From positions 19,180 through 83,179 of the forward strand of contig DJQS01000020.1 of assembly GCA_002438785.1 (NCBI GenBank): DNA of 64,000 bases, read 5' to 3'. Origin of the DNA: Caryophanales bacterium UBA6380. GTDB taxonomy: Bacteria; Bacillota_I; Bacilli_A; RFN20; CAG-826. The notes below the pieces were generated by a model. It saw only the letters and a list, made by a program, of their open reading frames with translations. It was not told where the DNA came from and did no database searches. Made by a program: the position numbers and the translations under genes. Position 1 is the stretch's first letter. Each line of letters begins with the position of its first letter. This document shows, piece by piece, positions 9,586-18,796 of the stretch.

Positions 9586-12252
9586 ATGGCAAAAAAATAT
9601 GTTTACCTATTTAAAGATGCTCATGGTTTAGGCAAAGAGCTTCTTGGTGGTAAAGGCGCTGGCTTAGCTGAAATGACTTATATTGGCGTACCAATTCCAC
9701 AAGGTTTTACAATCACAACTGAAGCTTGTACACTTTATTATCAAAGTGGTAAAAAAATGCCTGAAGATTTAATTAAACAAATCGATGCAGGTATTAAAGA
9801 AGTTGAAAAGGAAACTGGTAAATCATTTGGAGGAGAAAACGGAAAAACTCCATTACTTGTATCTGTTCGTAGTGGTGCAAGAGTTTCTATGCCTGGTATG
9901 ATGGATACCATATTAAACTTAGGTTTAAATGATAAGACAGTTAAATTATTAGCAGGTGAAGATAATAAAAATGAAAGATTTGCTTACGATAGTTATCGTA
10001 GATTCATTTTAATGTTCACAAACATTGCTAAAGGTCATCCAAGAACTGATATGGATAAAATGCTCGATGATATTAAAAAAGAGCATGGCTATAAACTTGA
10101 TACAGAAGTTACAGCTGATCAATTAAAAGAATTAGTTAAAAAATATAAAGAATATTATAAAAAGACTTTTGGTGAAGATTTCCCAACTGATCCATATGTT
10201 CAATTACATGAAGCAGTCACTGCAGTATTTAGAAGTTGGGATAACCCAAGAGCTAACGTTTATCGTAAGATGAATGGTATTCCATATGAATGGGGTACTG
10301 CTGTTAATGTTCAATCAATGGTTTTCGGTAACTTAAATGAACAATCAGGTACTGGTGTCGCTTTCTCACGTGATCCATCTACTGGTAAGAAAGAAATTTA
10401 TGCGGAATATTTACCAAATGCTCAAGGGGAAGATGTTGTTGCAGGTATTAGAACTCCATTACATATTAACGAATTAAAGAAGAGACTTCCTGAAGTTTAT
10501 GATCAATTTGAAAAAACCATCAAGATGATGGAAGCTCATTATAAAGATATGCAAGATATGGAATATACTGTTGAAAATGGTAAACTCTATTTCTTACAAA
10601 CTAGAAATGGTAAAAGAACTGCTGCTGCTGCATTACAAATTGCTTGGGATTTAGTTGACGAAGGTGTTATCACTGAAGATGAAGCTGTCTTAAGAGTTGA
10701 ACCTAAATTATTAGATACATTACTTCACCCAACATTTGATGTTAAAGCTTTAAAAGAAGCTGATGCTATCGCTATTGGTAACCCTGCATCTCCAGGTGCT
10801 GCTGTTGGTAAAATTGCTTTCGATGCTAAAGAAGCTGAAGAAAGACATGCTAATGGTGAAAAGGTTGTTTTAGTAAGAGCTGAAACATCCCCAGAAGATA
10901 TTGAAGGTATGGTTGCTGCTGAAGGTATCTTAACAATGCGTGGTGGTATGACTTCTCACGCTGCAGTTGTTGCTCGTGGTATGGGCAAATGCTGTGTTAC
11001 TGGATGTAGTGCTGCAATTGTTGATGAAGAAAATAAGACTTTAAAAATTAATGGAAAAACATATGGTGTTAATGATGTAATTTCTCTTAATGGTAGTACT
11101 GGTGAAGTTTTCGAAGGTGCTATTAAATTAGTTCCAGCAAGTTTAGATGGAAACTTTGGCAGAATGATGAAAGCTGCTGATAAATATAAGAGATTAGAAA
11201 TCAGAACAAATGCTGATACTCCTCGTGACGCTGTTCAAGCTGCTAAATTTGGTGCTCAAGGTATCGGTTTATGTAGAACTGAACATATGTTCTTCGATAA
11301 AGATAGAATTTTCCATATGAGAAAAATGATTCTTAGTGATACTGTAGAAGAAAGAGAAGCAGCTTTAGCTGAACTTCTTCCATATCAAAGAGATGATTTC
11401 TATGGATTATATATGGCAATGGGAGATCTAAAGAGAATCGAAGTTAATGTTAGATTATTAGATCCACCACTACATGAATTCTTACCACAAGAAGAAGATA
11501 AAATTGAAGAATTAGCAAAGGCTTTAAATAAGACAGTTCAAGAAATTAAAGATCGTATCGCTTATTTACATGAATTTAATCCTATGATGGGTCATAGAGG
11601 CTGTAGACTTGATGTTTCTTATCCTGAAATTGGTAGAATGCAAGCTAGAGCAATTATTGAAGCTGCAATTAAAGCAAGTAAAGATCTTAAAAAAGACATC
11701 GAACCTGAAATTATGGTTCCATTAACCTTAGATCTTAAAGAATTTAAATTTGTTAAAAAGATTATTGTTGATGAAGTTGAAAAAGTCTTAGCAGAAAATA
11801 ATTTCAAGATGAAATATCATGTTGGTACTATGATTGAAATTCCTCGTGCTGCTTTATTAAGTAGTGAAATCGCTAGTGAAGCTGAATTCTATAGCTTTGG
11901 TACAAACGATTTAACTCAAATGACTTTCGGTTTCAGCCGTGATGATGCTACAAAATTCTTACCAGATTATTATGCTAATAAGATTTTTGAGGAAGATCCA
12001 TTCCAAACTGTTGATCAAAAAGGTGTTGGCAAATTAATTAAGATGGCTGTTGCTGATGGAAAAGCCACAAGACCTACATTATTAACTGGTGTTTGTGGAG
12101 AACATGGTGGAGATCCTAAATCTATTGAATTCTTTAATAGAGTTGGCTTAGATTATGTTTCTTGCTCACCATTTAGAGTTCCAATTGCAAGATTAGCTGC
12201 TGCTCAAGCTGAAATTCTCTTACAAAGAGAAAAAAATAAAAAACACGAATAA
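9586..12252 (+). CDS. ppdK: Pyruvate, phosphate dikinase
   Basis: This enzyme interconverts PEP, AMP and pyrophosphate with pyruvate, ATP and phosphate. In gut Bacillota it often replaces or supplements pyruvate kinase in an energy-saving glycolysis. The 888-residue protein is full length. The N-terminal nucleotide-binding domain begins LGGKGAGLAEMT. The phosphohistidine is His458 in GGMTSHAAVVARGMGKCCVTG, and the PEP/pyruvate domain ends with Cys837 in TGVCGEHGGDP. Its codons are noticeably more biased than those of its neighbours, with little GC-poor wobble noise, which suggests high expression. Its strong ribosome binding site and a terminator right after it support a monocistronic transcript. 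Identity is secure. Confidence 0.97.
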   Translation: MAKKYVYLFKDAHGLGKELLGGKGAGLAEMTYIGVPIPQGFTITTEACTLYYQSGKKMPEDLIKQIDAGIKEVEKETGKSFGGENGKTPLLVSVRSGARVSMPGMMDTILNLGLNDKTVKLLAGEDNKNERFAYDSYRRFILMFTNIAKGHPRTDMDKMLDDIKKEHGYKLDTEVTADQLKELVKKYKEYYKKTFGEDFPTDPYVQLHEAVTAVFRSWDNPRANVYRKMNGIPYEWGTAVNVQSMVFGNLNEQSGTGVAFSRDPSTGKKEIYAEYLPNAQGEDVVAGIRTPLHINELKKRLPEVYDQFEKTIKMMEAHYKDMQDMEYTVENGKLYFLQTRNGKRTAAAALQIAWDLVDEGVITEDEAVLRVEPKLLDTLLHPTFDVKALKEADAIAIGNPASPGAAVGKIAFDAKEAEERHANGEKVVLVRAETSPEDIEGMVAAEGILTMRGGMTSHAAVVARGMGKCCVTGCSAAIVDEENKTLKINGKTYGVNDVISLNGSTGEVFEGAIKLVPASLDGNFGRMMKAADKYKRLEIRTNADTPRDAVQAAKFGAQGIGLCRTEHMFFDKDRIFHMRKMILSDTVEEREAALAELLPYQRDDFYGLYMAMGDLKRIEVNVRLLDPPLHEFLPQEEDKIEELAKALNKTVQEIKDRIAYLHEFNPMMGHRGCRLDVSYPEIGRMQARAIIEAAIKASKDLKKDIEPEIMVPLTLDLKEFKFVKKIIVDEVEKVLAENNFKMKYHVGTMIEIPRAALLSSEIASEAEFYSFGTNDLTQMTFGFSRDDATKFLPDYYANKIFEEDPFQTVDQKGVGKLIKMAVADGKATRPTLLTGVCGEHGGDPKSIEFFNRVGLDYVSCSPFRVPIARLAAAQAEILLQREKNKKHE

Positions 12253-12271
12253 TTAAGTGTTTAAAAATAAT

Positions 12272-12298
12272 AAAAAGCCTTCTAATTGAAGGCTTTTT
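12272..12298. terminator. Bidirectional intrinsic terminator after ppdK
   Basis: Eleven-base arms AAAAAGCCTTC (12272-12282) and GAAGGCTTTTT (12288-12298) surround the loop TAATT. T runs follow on both strands, so it can end ppdK and the converging aldolase gene. Confidence 0.92.
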
Positions 12299-12301
12299 CT
12301 T

Positions 12302-13399
12302 TTATTTGATATAATGTGCGTCTCCCACACTACCGAACTCAATTGATGCAGTTAATACTATTTCTTTTACCCCTTTTTTAATTAAAGGAACAATTTGCTT
12401 AATTTCATTAGAACGTAAATTATCTGTCGTTAATTCATTAATATACTCTTTTAAATAATATCTATATTCAAATGCTTCTGGCTTTTCTATCAAATATTTA
12501 TAAATTTTACTATCAGTAATTTTTTCGTTATTTTTAGCAAAATACTCTTTTATGTTTCTAGTAACAGCTAATCTAATATCGGTATCAATATTAATTTTAC
12601 TAATTCCAGAAGGTATTACTTCTTTTAATTGTTCAAGTGGAATACCATGTCCTTTAACAAGTCCACCTAATTCATTAATTTCATTAACAATATATTGTGG
12701 AACTAAACTTGATCCATGACTTACTAATGTTCCATCAATCTCTGAATGAAGCATATTTTCCATACTTGCAATAACAATTTCCTTTCTTAGTACAACATTA
12801 TCACCTTTAACAGCTCCATGTTTAGTGCCATAACTTAAAGCAAGCGAATCGCAATTTGTTTTTTTAAAAAAATCTACAACTAACATTGGATTAGTATATG
12901 TAGACTTAGAAGAGAAAACATGATCTTCAACACCAGCTAAAACACCAAGTTCAGCTTCTACACTAACTCCGTGCTTATGAGCGTAACTTACAACTTTTTT
13001 AGTTAGTTTTACATTTTCATCATAAGGAAGTGAGCTTCCATCAATCATTACACTATTAAATCCAGCATCAATTGCAATCTTACAGGATTCATAACTCCTT
13101 CCATGGTCTAAATGTAGTGATACAGGTATATTAGATTTATTTGCTAATCTTTTAACATAGTTAGCAATTAATTTAGCACCTTTTTTCTTATCTAATAAAG
13201 TGCCATTTAAAAAGTCAGTATTTCCTCCAATAAATGCTAACCCAGGTTCAGCAACTTGAATGATGGCCGCAGATCTAATTTCTTCGCAAGCTTCAATTAT
13301 AGCCTCAGCTTGGCAAGGCATATTAATATTAAACGCTCCATGAGCTATTTTATGGTCACGTGCATATTTTAAGATTTTTTTAGATTCAATATAAGGCAT
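12302..13399 (-). CDS. Class II (zinc) ketose-bisphosphate aldolase
   Basis: This 365-residue TIM-barrel aldolase cleaves a ketose bisphosphate to dihydroxyacetone phosphate and an aldehyde. Zinc-site motifs are visible: HLDHG at residues 96-100, SYGTKHGAVKG near 195-205 (the class IIB form of the GxxHG loop) and LVSHGSS near 230. The C-terminal end is longer than in FbaA/GatY proteins (about 290-310 residues). It may be the fructose-bisphosphate aldolase of the cell or a tagatose- or other sugar-specific enzyme. Divergence from the ECF transporter gene across a region with TTTCGAA motifs places it in the proposed DeoR regulon. An AGGAGA ribosome binding site lies just before the ATG. Confidence 0.88.
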   Translation of the reverse strand: MPYIESKKILKYARDHKIAHGAFNINMPCQAEAIIEACEEIRSAAIIQVAEPGLAFIGGNTDFLNGTLLDKKKGAKLIANYVKRLANKSNIPVSLHLDHGRSYESCKIAIDAGFNSVMIDGSSLPYDENVKLTKKVVSYAHKHGVSVEAELGVLAGVEDHVFSSKSTYTNPMLVVDFFKKTNCDSLALSYGTKHGAVKGDNVVLRKEIVIASMENMLHSEIDGTLVSHGSSLVPQYIVNEINELGGLVKGHGIPLEQLKEVIPSGISKINIDTDIRLAVTRNIKEYFAKNNEKITDSKIYKYLIEKPEAFEYRYYLKEYINELTTDNLRSNEIKQIVPLIKKGVKEIVLTASIEFGSVGDAHYIK

Positions 13400-13699
13400 T
13401 GTATTCTCCTTTTTTCTTTATAATATAAATATAAAAATATAAAAACAACATAAAACGAAAGAAAATTCTAGTTTTTTACTATAAAAAAGCAATAAATCTT
13501 TTGAATAAAATATAAATCTATTTCGAACAAAATTATTTATAAAATTTTCTTATCGTTTTTAAAAAGACATGATTGTTTCGAATAAAATAGTAAATTATAA
13601 ATACTTAAATTATTTATTGTTTTTTATAAATTCTTATTGAAATAATTAAGCAAAACTATTTATAATATATTCGAAACTAAAAACGAAAGGAATTTCATT
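13400..13699. promoter_or_regulatory. Divergent control region with TTTCGAA-type motifs
   Basis: This 300-base gap between the aldolase and ECF genes holds no gene. It carries repeated DeoR-type half sites: ACGAAAG (13455-13461), TTTCGAA (13521-13527), TTTCGAA (13576-13582), TTCGAAA (13670-13676) and ACGAAAG (13683-13689). The last two flank the start region of the rightward promoter. The same motifs occur in front of the deoR gene, so I read them as operators for that repressor. DeoR proteins such as GlpR and AgaR use TTTCG-containing sites. Confidence 0.6.
13637..13666 (+). promoter_or_regulatory. Promoter of the ECF S component-kinase pair
   Basis: TTGAAA at 13637-13642 and a perfect TATAAT at 13661-13666 are 18 bases apart. 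A TTCGAAA motif begins three bases after the -10 box, a position where a bound repressor would block initiation. Confidence 0.65.
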
Positions 13700-14311
13700 A
13701 TGACGAAAACTCAACTACAAATAAGTAAAATTTGTTTATCATCTTTATTTTTGGCTTTAGGCTGGCTTATGCCTTTTATAACTGGCCAAATTCAGCAAAT
13801 AGGAAGTATGTTTTTACCTATGCATTTCCCTATTCTATTAGCAGGTTTTATTTTAGGTCCATGGTATGGGCTATTACTTGGTTTTATAACTCCAATAACA
13901 AGATCTTTAATATTTGGAATGCCTCCATTATTTCCAACATCTATTAGTATGGCTTTTGAATTAGCAACATATGGTTTTGTAGCTGGCTTCCTGTTCCAAT
14001 TAATTTATAGAAAGTTTAATAAAATAAATATTTATTTTAATATATATATTTCACTTATTTCTAGTTTAATTTTAGGAAGAGTTATATATGCAATAGTTAT
14101 GAGCATTTTAATGCTCATAAGTAGTAAAATTACTTTTAATTGGTCAATATTTATTAATGGAGTATTATTAAATGCATGGCCTGGCATTTTAATTCAGCTA
14201 TTTTTAATACCATCTATTATTATCTTTTTATATAAGGCTAAAATTCTTCAAAAATATATTTATCAAAAAGGAAATGTTGAAGGAATAAATGTAAGTGAAC
14301 TCACTAAATAA
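13700..14311 (+). CDS. ECF transporter S component (substrate-binding membrane protein)
   Basis: This 203-residue protein has five or six hydrophobic helices. The motif region MHFPILLAGFILGPWYGLLL followed by GFITPITRSLIFGMPP is typical of energy-coupling-factor S components. Such proteins bind a vitamin or other micronutrient and use a shared EcfA-A'-T module, which is not in this window. Specificity cannot be read; similar proteins are found beside kinases of the uridine kinase type. It is preceded by AAAGGAA and ends inside the next gene (17-base overlap), so the two are coupled. The kinase probably phosphorylates the imported compound and traps it. Confidence 0.75.
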   Translation: MTKTQLQISKICLSSLFLALGWLMPFITGQIQQIGSMFLPMHFPILLAGFILGPWYGLLLGFITPITRSLIFGMPPLFPTSISMAFELATYGFVAGFLFQLIYRKFNKINIYFNIYISLISSLILGRVIYAIVMSILMLISSKITFNWSIFINGVLLNAWPGILIQLFLIPSIIIFLYKAKILQKYIYQKGNVEGINVSELTK

Positions 14312-14858
14312 AATAAGAATAATAATAGATGAATTATTTAAAACCTCACCTAATATAGTTATAGCTATTGATGGTAATAGTTGTAGTGGAAAAACAACAT
14401 TGGCTAATCAATTAAAAAAGATATATAACTGTAACGTAATCCATATGGATGATTATTTCTTACCATTAAATAAAAGAACTAAAGAAAGATTATTAATGCC
14501 TGGTGGCAATATTAATTTTGAAAAATTTTATGATGATATAATTAAAAACTTAGGTAAAGATTTAGTTCTAGAAGCTTTTGATTGTAAAACCAAATCATTT
14601 AAAGATAAACAAATTATCTCTCATAACAAATTAACAATTGTTGAAGGCAGTTATTCTTTACATCCATATTTTGGAAAATATTACAACTTTTCAATATGTC
14701 TCCATATAGATCCTATTATTCAATTAAATAGGCTTAAGGTAAGAGAAAATATTAATATTGATAACTTTATTAATAAATGGATTCCTTTAGAAAATAAATA
14801 TTTTGATTATTATAATATTTTTAAAAATTGCGATTTATTAATAAATATAAATAAGTAA
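14295..14858 (+). CDS. Uridine kinase-like P-loop kinase
   Basis: This 187-residue kinase has Walker A GNSCSGKTT at residues 27-35 and a substrate-side motif HMDDYFLP near 51-58, as in the uridine kinase/phosphoribulokinase group. The later EGSYSLHPYFG matches the second acidic-loop region of that group. The start is GTG, inside the end of the S-component gene, with AAGGA eleven bases upstream. Coupling to an ECF S component suggests a salvage kinase for the imported nucleoside, vitamin or sugar-like compound. Substrate unknown. Confidence 0.75.
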   Translation: MNSLNKIRIIIDELFKTSPNIVIAIDGNSCSGKTTLANQLKKIYNCNVIHMDDYFLPLNKRTKERLLMPGGNINFEKFYDDIIKNLGKDLVLEAFDCKTKSFKDKQIISHNKLTIVEGSYSLHPYFGKYYNFSICLHIDPIIQLNRLKVRENINIDNFINKWIPLENKYFDYYNIFKNCDLLININK

Positions 14859-14903
14859 TTTATTTAAAAATACCTAATATTTGCAATGTTTTTTATTAAA
14901 TTA

Positions 14904-15716
14904 TCAAGATAATGCAATAGAATTAATCACAATATTATAAGCATTAATTCCAATAATAACAAAGATTGTTATGATATAAACATACAATATAACTTTGTCA
15001 TTTACTTTTTTATTAATAAAAGAACCTAATAGCGATCCAATAATAGCTACTGGAATTAAACAAAGTAACATATACCAATCCATATTTGTAGAACTAGCTA
15101 ATAAAGAGCCATTAATTAAAGTAGTAATTATTTTTGAAGTTTGAGAAAATATAATAACTATTAGCGAATTAATTGCGGCTTGTTTCATATTCATTGAAAA
15201 GAAAAAGCATAATATCGCAACATTAATTGGACCTCCTCCAATTCCTAAAAACGAAGAAATGATGCCAAGAACTAAACCTATAATTATTATTAATAACCAA
15301 TTTTCTATTTTTAAAGAAACATCTTTTTTCTTTAAAAATAACATATAGAAAATAACAAAAACAAGTAACAAGATTAAGACAATTGATTGAATAATAATAA
15401 GCCAATTTTTATTCGAATATGTTTTTACTAAATCAAATAAAAAATTCCCAGCAATTCCTCCAATAATTGATCCAACCCCTAGAAATATTGATGCTTTATA
15501 ATTATCTATTTTCTGTTTAGTTATAATACTTTTAATTACACTAGTTAGAGCAACTGCTAATACACAAAAAGAACTAAGAAAATTAGCAACATTCGCATTA
15601 TCGTAATAATTAAAAGCATCTAGCGCTGGCCTAATAATTACTCCACCGCCAATTCCAGCTAAACTACCTAATGTTCCAGCTAATAAAACAATTAATGAAA
15701 AAATTAAATAATACAT
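14904..15716 (-). CDS. TSUP-family (TauE/SafE) membrane permease
   Basis: This 270-residue membrane protein has the two inverted TSUP repeats: GTLGSLAGIGGGVIIRPALD at the N terminus and GIISSFLGIGGGPINVAI in the second half. TSUP proteins export or import small anions such as sulfite, sulfoacetate or thiosulfate. It is the last gene of the leftward operon with the NitT/TauT-type importer. It has no clear Shine-Dalgarno sequence and follows a strong hairpin (15730-15768), so it may be made at a lower level than the binding protein before it. Family is certain, substrate is not. Confidence 0.82.
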   Translation of the reverse strand: MYYLIFSLIVLLAGTLGSLAGIGGGVIIRPALDAFNYYDNANVANFLSSFCVLAVALTSVIKSIITKQKIDNYKASIFLGVGSIIGGIAGNFLFDLVKTYSNKNWLIIIQSIVLILLLVFVIFYMLFLKKKDVSLKIENWLLIIIIGLVLGIISSFLGIGGGPINVAILCFFFSMNMKQAAINSLIVIIFSQTSKIITTLINGSLLASSTNMDWYMLLCLIPVAIIGSLLGSFINKKVNDKVILYVYIITIFVIIGINAYNIVINSIALS

Positions 15717-15729
15717 ACTTTAAAAGTTT

Positions 15730-15768
15730 AATAATTAATAGGGGTATTTGGAACCCCTATTAATTATT
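15730..15768 (-). terminator. Strong intercistronic hairpin between binding protein and TSUP genes
   Basis: A 16-base perfect stem has arms at 15730-15745 and 15753-15768, with the core AGGGGT/ACCCCT and loop ATTTGGA. On the coding (minus) strand it is followed only by a weak T-rich stretch, so it may be a leaky terminator or a 3' stabiliser of the upstream message. Confidence 0.6.
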
Positions 15769-15779
15769 TTACACTTTTA

Positions 15780-16901
15780 TTATTTACCTAAAACAGTATT
15801 ACATGCATCAATTAAGTATTTAAATACACTTGCTTTTTCAGCAGTAATATTTTTATCTACTTTTTCGTTACTTAATTTACCTTGTCTAATATTTTCGGTA
15901 TATTGCATCATTTTTCCATTATTATAAAGTTCTAATTGTTGCTCAGCATTAAGCCAAATAGCAATATCTGTATTTAATGAACTTGCACTAACTGCTCCAG
16001 CGGTGCCTTTTTCAATATCTTCACAGGTCTTTTCAGGATTATTATGACGATAATTCATACCTTTAACAAGGCCGACCATAAATTTCTTAAAAGTATCTTC
16101 GTTTTCATTTAACCATTTTGTATTAACAGCCCATGTTGATGGTTGATATGCATCAGATAAATGAGTAGAAGTTCTAGCAACTGTTTTAAACTTTGAAGTT
16201 TGCTTTTCTAAAGCTGTAGCAACTGGAGCAAAAGAAACAGCAAAATCATATTTTGCACCTTCCATTGTTTGAGTTAAATTAGAATTTAAAACATTTTCTA
16301 AATTAACTTTATCCTCAGCATCATATGATGTTAATCCTTCAGGTAAATTTTTGCCTTCTAAATCTGTATACCAAATTTTATCACCATCTTCAAATGTTTC
16401 ATTAATTGCTGGTAATAAAGAAGTGGTAAACCATGTAAATGGATTAGTAGTAAAATCTAAGGCAACTGTGCTACCTTTTAAAACATTTCCAATTTCATTT
16501 AATGATGAACTTGTTGTTAAATCTTTTCCCTTTCCAGTTAAAGATGCAATTAAACGATCATCATCAGTTAAATTATCTAATGCAGCAATCTTAATTTCTT
16601 GATTAGTTGTAAAATAATTCCAAGCAACACCTCCGCCCATGAATGAAACATTAAGATCACCAGCAACAACTTTAGTTGCTAAAGCAGGACCAGCACCAAC
16701 TTCAAATTCAACGTTAACACCAGCATCTTTAAAGAAATTTTGATAATAAGCTGAATATCCAGCACCTGCACCTAAGTTACTATGCAAGCCGATTTTAACT
16801 GTTGGTAATGATGGATCTTTATTATCATTACTACAACCTGTCATAGCACTACCTATTAAACTAGTGCCAACTAATGCCATTAATAATTTAATTTTTTTCA
16901 T
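15780..16901 (-). CDS. NitT/TauT-type ABC importer, substrate-binding lipoprotein
   Basis: This 373-residue exported lipoprotein has a signal peptide with the lipobox MTGC at about residues 20-23. The mature part has the SsuA/TauA/NMT1 layout: VKIGLHSNLGAGAGY at the start, EVGAGPALATKVVAGDLNVS, then a hinge and a second lobe with QPSTWAVNTKWLNENEDTFKKF. Relatives bind alkanesulfonates, taurine, nitrate, thiamine precursors or riboflavin. The ligand here is unknown. A strong AGGAGG precedes the ATG. The unusual gene order is permease, ATPase, binding protein, with enzymes of sugar-phosphate type upstream. Confidence 0.87.
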   Translation of the reverse strand: MKKIKLLMALVGTSLIGSAMTGCSNDNKDPSLPTVKIGLHSNLGAGAGYSAYYQNFFKDAGVNVEFEVGAGPALATKVVAGDLNVSFMGGGVAWNYFTTNQEIKIAALDNLTDDDRLIASLTGKGKDLTTSSSLNEIGNVLKGSTVALDFTTNPFTWFTTSLLPAINETFEDGDKIWYTDLEGKNLPEGLTSYDAEDKVNLENVLNSNLTQTMEGAKYDFAVSFAPVATALEKQTSKFKTVARTSTHLSDAYQPSTWAVNTKWLNENEDTFKKFMVGLVKGMNYRHNNPEKTCEDIEKGTAGAVSASSLNTDIAIWLNAEQQLELYNNGKMMQYTENIRQGKLSNEKVDKNITAEKASVFKYLIDACNTVLGK

Positions 16902-16953
16902 ATTATCCTCCTAAACTTAAATTATTTTAACAATTTTAATTGTTATTACTTAA

Positions 16954-17850
16954 TTAATGATGACCACTATCTAGGTACATCTTGTAAACTACATCCCAAA
17001 TATGATTACGATATTCTTGGAATTTAGGATCTAATTTTGTTGCTTGACTTCTTGGATAAGGTAAATCAATATCGATAATTTCTTTTACTTGTCCTGGTCG
17101 AGCACTCATAATAATTACTCTTGAGGCTAATAATACACATTCATCAACATCATGAGTAATAAAGAAACATGTTTTTCTTTCTTTTTCCCAAGTTTTTAAT
17201 AGATCTTCTTGAAGTTGCGATCTTGTCTGAGCATCTAAAGCTCCAAATGGCTCATCAAGAAGTAGAACTTCACTGTTTAATGCATAAGCTCTTGCTATAG
17301 CGACACGTTGTTTCATACCGCCAGATAATTCCTTAGGATATTTGTTTTCAAATCCATTAAGCTGAACCATGTTAATATATTTTTGTGTAATAGCCTCTCG
17401 TTCAGCTTTAGTGTATCTAGCCTTTTTCATTAAAGGTACGATTTCACCATTTTTATCAGTTGTCATAACTTGTTCAATTTCTTTAGTTGCCTTATTTTTC
17501 TTATATACAGGGACTAAATGCTTAATAAATTTAGTTGCATACATAACATTCTTTTTGACTGTAAGCCAAGGAAATAGAGCATATTGTTGAAATATAACAC
17601 CTCTATCAGGTCCTGGACCTAAAATAGGTCTACCATGAATCATTGCGCTTCCTTCAGTAGGTTGTTCTAGTCCAGATATAATATTTAATAAAGTAGTTTT
17701 CCCACATCCACTTGGTCCAACAACACAAATAAATTCATTCTTTTTTATTTCTAAATTAACTCCATTAAGAGCAATAACATCATCCCCATTTTGTACAGGA
17801 TATATTTTTTTAACATTATCAATTTTAATAACAACATTTTTTTCACTCAT
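16954..17850 (-). CDS. NitT/TauT-type ABC importer, ATPase
   Basis: This 298-residue ATPase resembles SsuB/TauB. Walker A is GPSGCGKTT (45-53), the Q-loop lies in FQQYALFPW, the signature is LSGGMKQR, Walker B is VLLLDEPFGALD, and the switch His lies in FITHDVDE. Between the Q-loop and signature (about residues 105-165) there is a charged insertion of roughly 40 residues beyond the usual SsuB length. It touches the helical subdomain that faces the permease. It is spaced 13 bases from the permease gene and is co-transcribed. Confidence 0.9.
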   Translation of the reverse strand: MSEKNVVIKIDNVKKIYPVQNGDDVIALNGVNLEIKKNEFICVVGPSGCGKTTLLNIISGLEQPTEGSAMIHGRPILGPGPDRGVIFQQYALFPWLTVKKNVMYATKFIKHLVPVYKKNKATKEIEQVMTTDKNGEIVPLMKKARYTKAEREAITQKYINMVQLNGFENKYPKELSGGMKQRVAIARAYALNSEVLLLDEPFGALDAQTRSQLQEDLLKTWEKERKTCFFITHDVDECVLLASRVIIMSARPGQVKEIIDIDLPYPRSQATKLDPKFQEYRNHIWDVVYKMYLDSGHH

Positions 17851-17863
17851 ATTGATACCTCAA

Positions 17864-18784
17864 TTACTTCCATCTCGTTAATCTTTTTTCAGTAAAAAGT
17901 AAGATTTTATCAAGTAAAATACCACAAATTCCTAACACAATAATTCCCATAACGGCATAGTCCATTTCAAGATTACTACCTTTTGTATTAATAAATGAAC
18001 CTAAGCCATAAGTTGTACCAGTTAATTCACTAGCAACAAGAGTAGTCATTGCGGCTCCAACACCAAGCCTCATAGCAGTTAAAATAAATGGGAAAGAACT
18101 AGGAACAATAACTCCCATAAATAAATTTTTATCTTTAGCACCGAAAGTATATGCTGCTTTAACAAGTGTTAAATCTACATTTCTTACGCCTTGGTAAATA
18201 GTGACTGTCATTGTTAAAAAACATGCTAAGAAAATTATAAAATATTTAGGAGATTCACTACCCATTGCACTAAAAGCGGCAACAACAATAGGAACATAAG
18301 CAATTGGAGGAATACATCTTAAAAATTGTATTGAAGGATCTAAAAATGCTCTAAATGGACGATACCATGCCATAATAAAAGCAATTGGAATTGAAGCAAC
18401 TATCGCAATTAAATAGCCAACAACAACTCTTTGAGCACTGTAGCCTAAGTGTAACCATAAATAATAGTTTCCTTCTGGACCAGCCATTTTAATAAATCTA
18501 TTAAATACTGTCGCAGGATCACTTAGCCAACTTGTTTCACCCTTACTTTGTGCAATAAATGAATATAGCCACCATAAAAAGATTATAAATAAGACACCAC
18601 AAATACCAACAACAACATTTTTCCATGTTGGCCATAAAGAAAAGTCTTTCATTTTTTTAGGACCACTTGTAGCTACATCATTTACTGGTCGAGATAATTT
18701 AGTCAAATCAATATTATTGATTTCTTCTTGTTTCTTCTCTTTTATTTTTTCAATAAAATCAATTTTAATTTTTGGTAATTTCAT
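17864..18784 (-). CDS. NitT/TauT-type ABC importer, permease
   Basis: This 306-residue inner membrane permease has a long charged cytoplasmic N terminus (about 65 residues) before the first helix. About six membrane segments follow, with the EAA-like loop in AAYTFGAKDKNLFMGVIVPSS. The region GYLIAIVASIPIAFIMAW and the final GSFINTKGSNLEMDYAVMGI are typical of SsuC/TauC/ThiX permeases. AAGGAG lies seven bases before the ATG. It works with the ATPase and lipoprotein genes just downstream. Confidence 0.9.
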   Translation of the reverse strand: MKLPKIKIDFIEKIKEKKQEEINNIDLTKLSRPVNDVATSGPKKMKDFSLWPTWKNVVVGICGVLFIIFLWWLYSFIAQSKGETSWLSDPATVFNRFIKMAGPEGNYYLWLHLGYSAQRVVVGYLIAIVASIPIAFIMAWYRPFRAFLDPSIQFLRCIPPIAYVPIVVAAFSAMGSESPKYFIIFLACFLTMTVTIYQGVRNVDLTLVKAAYTFGAKDKNLFMGVIVPSSFPFILTAMRLGVGAAMTTLVASELTGTTYGLGSFINTKGSNLEMDYAVMGIIVLGICGILLDKILLFTEKRLTRWK

Positions 18785-18796
18785 AATAACTCCTTA

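Noticed and set aside
15780..18784. Thiamine-precursor importer under a TPP riboswitch
   Set aside because: I saw no THI-box-like leader; the importer genes follow enzyme genes directly in an operon.
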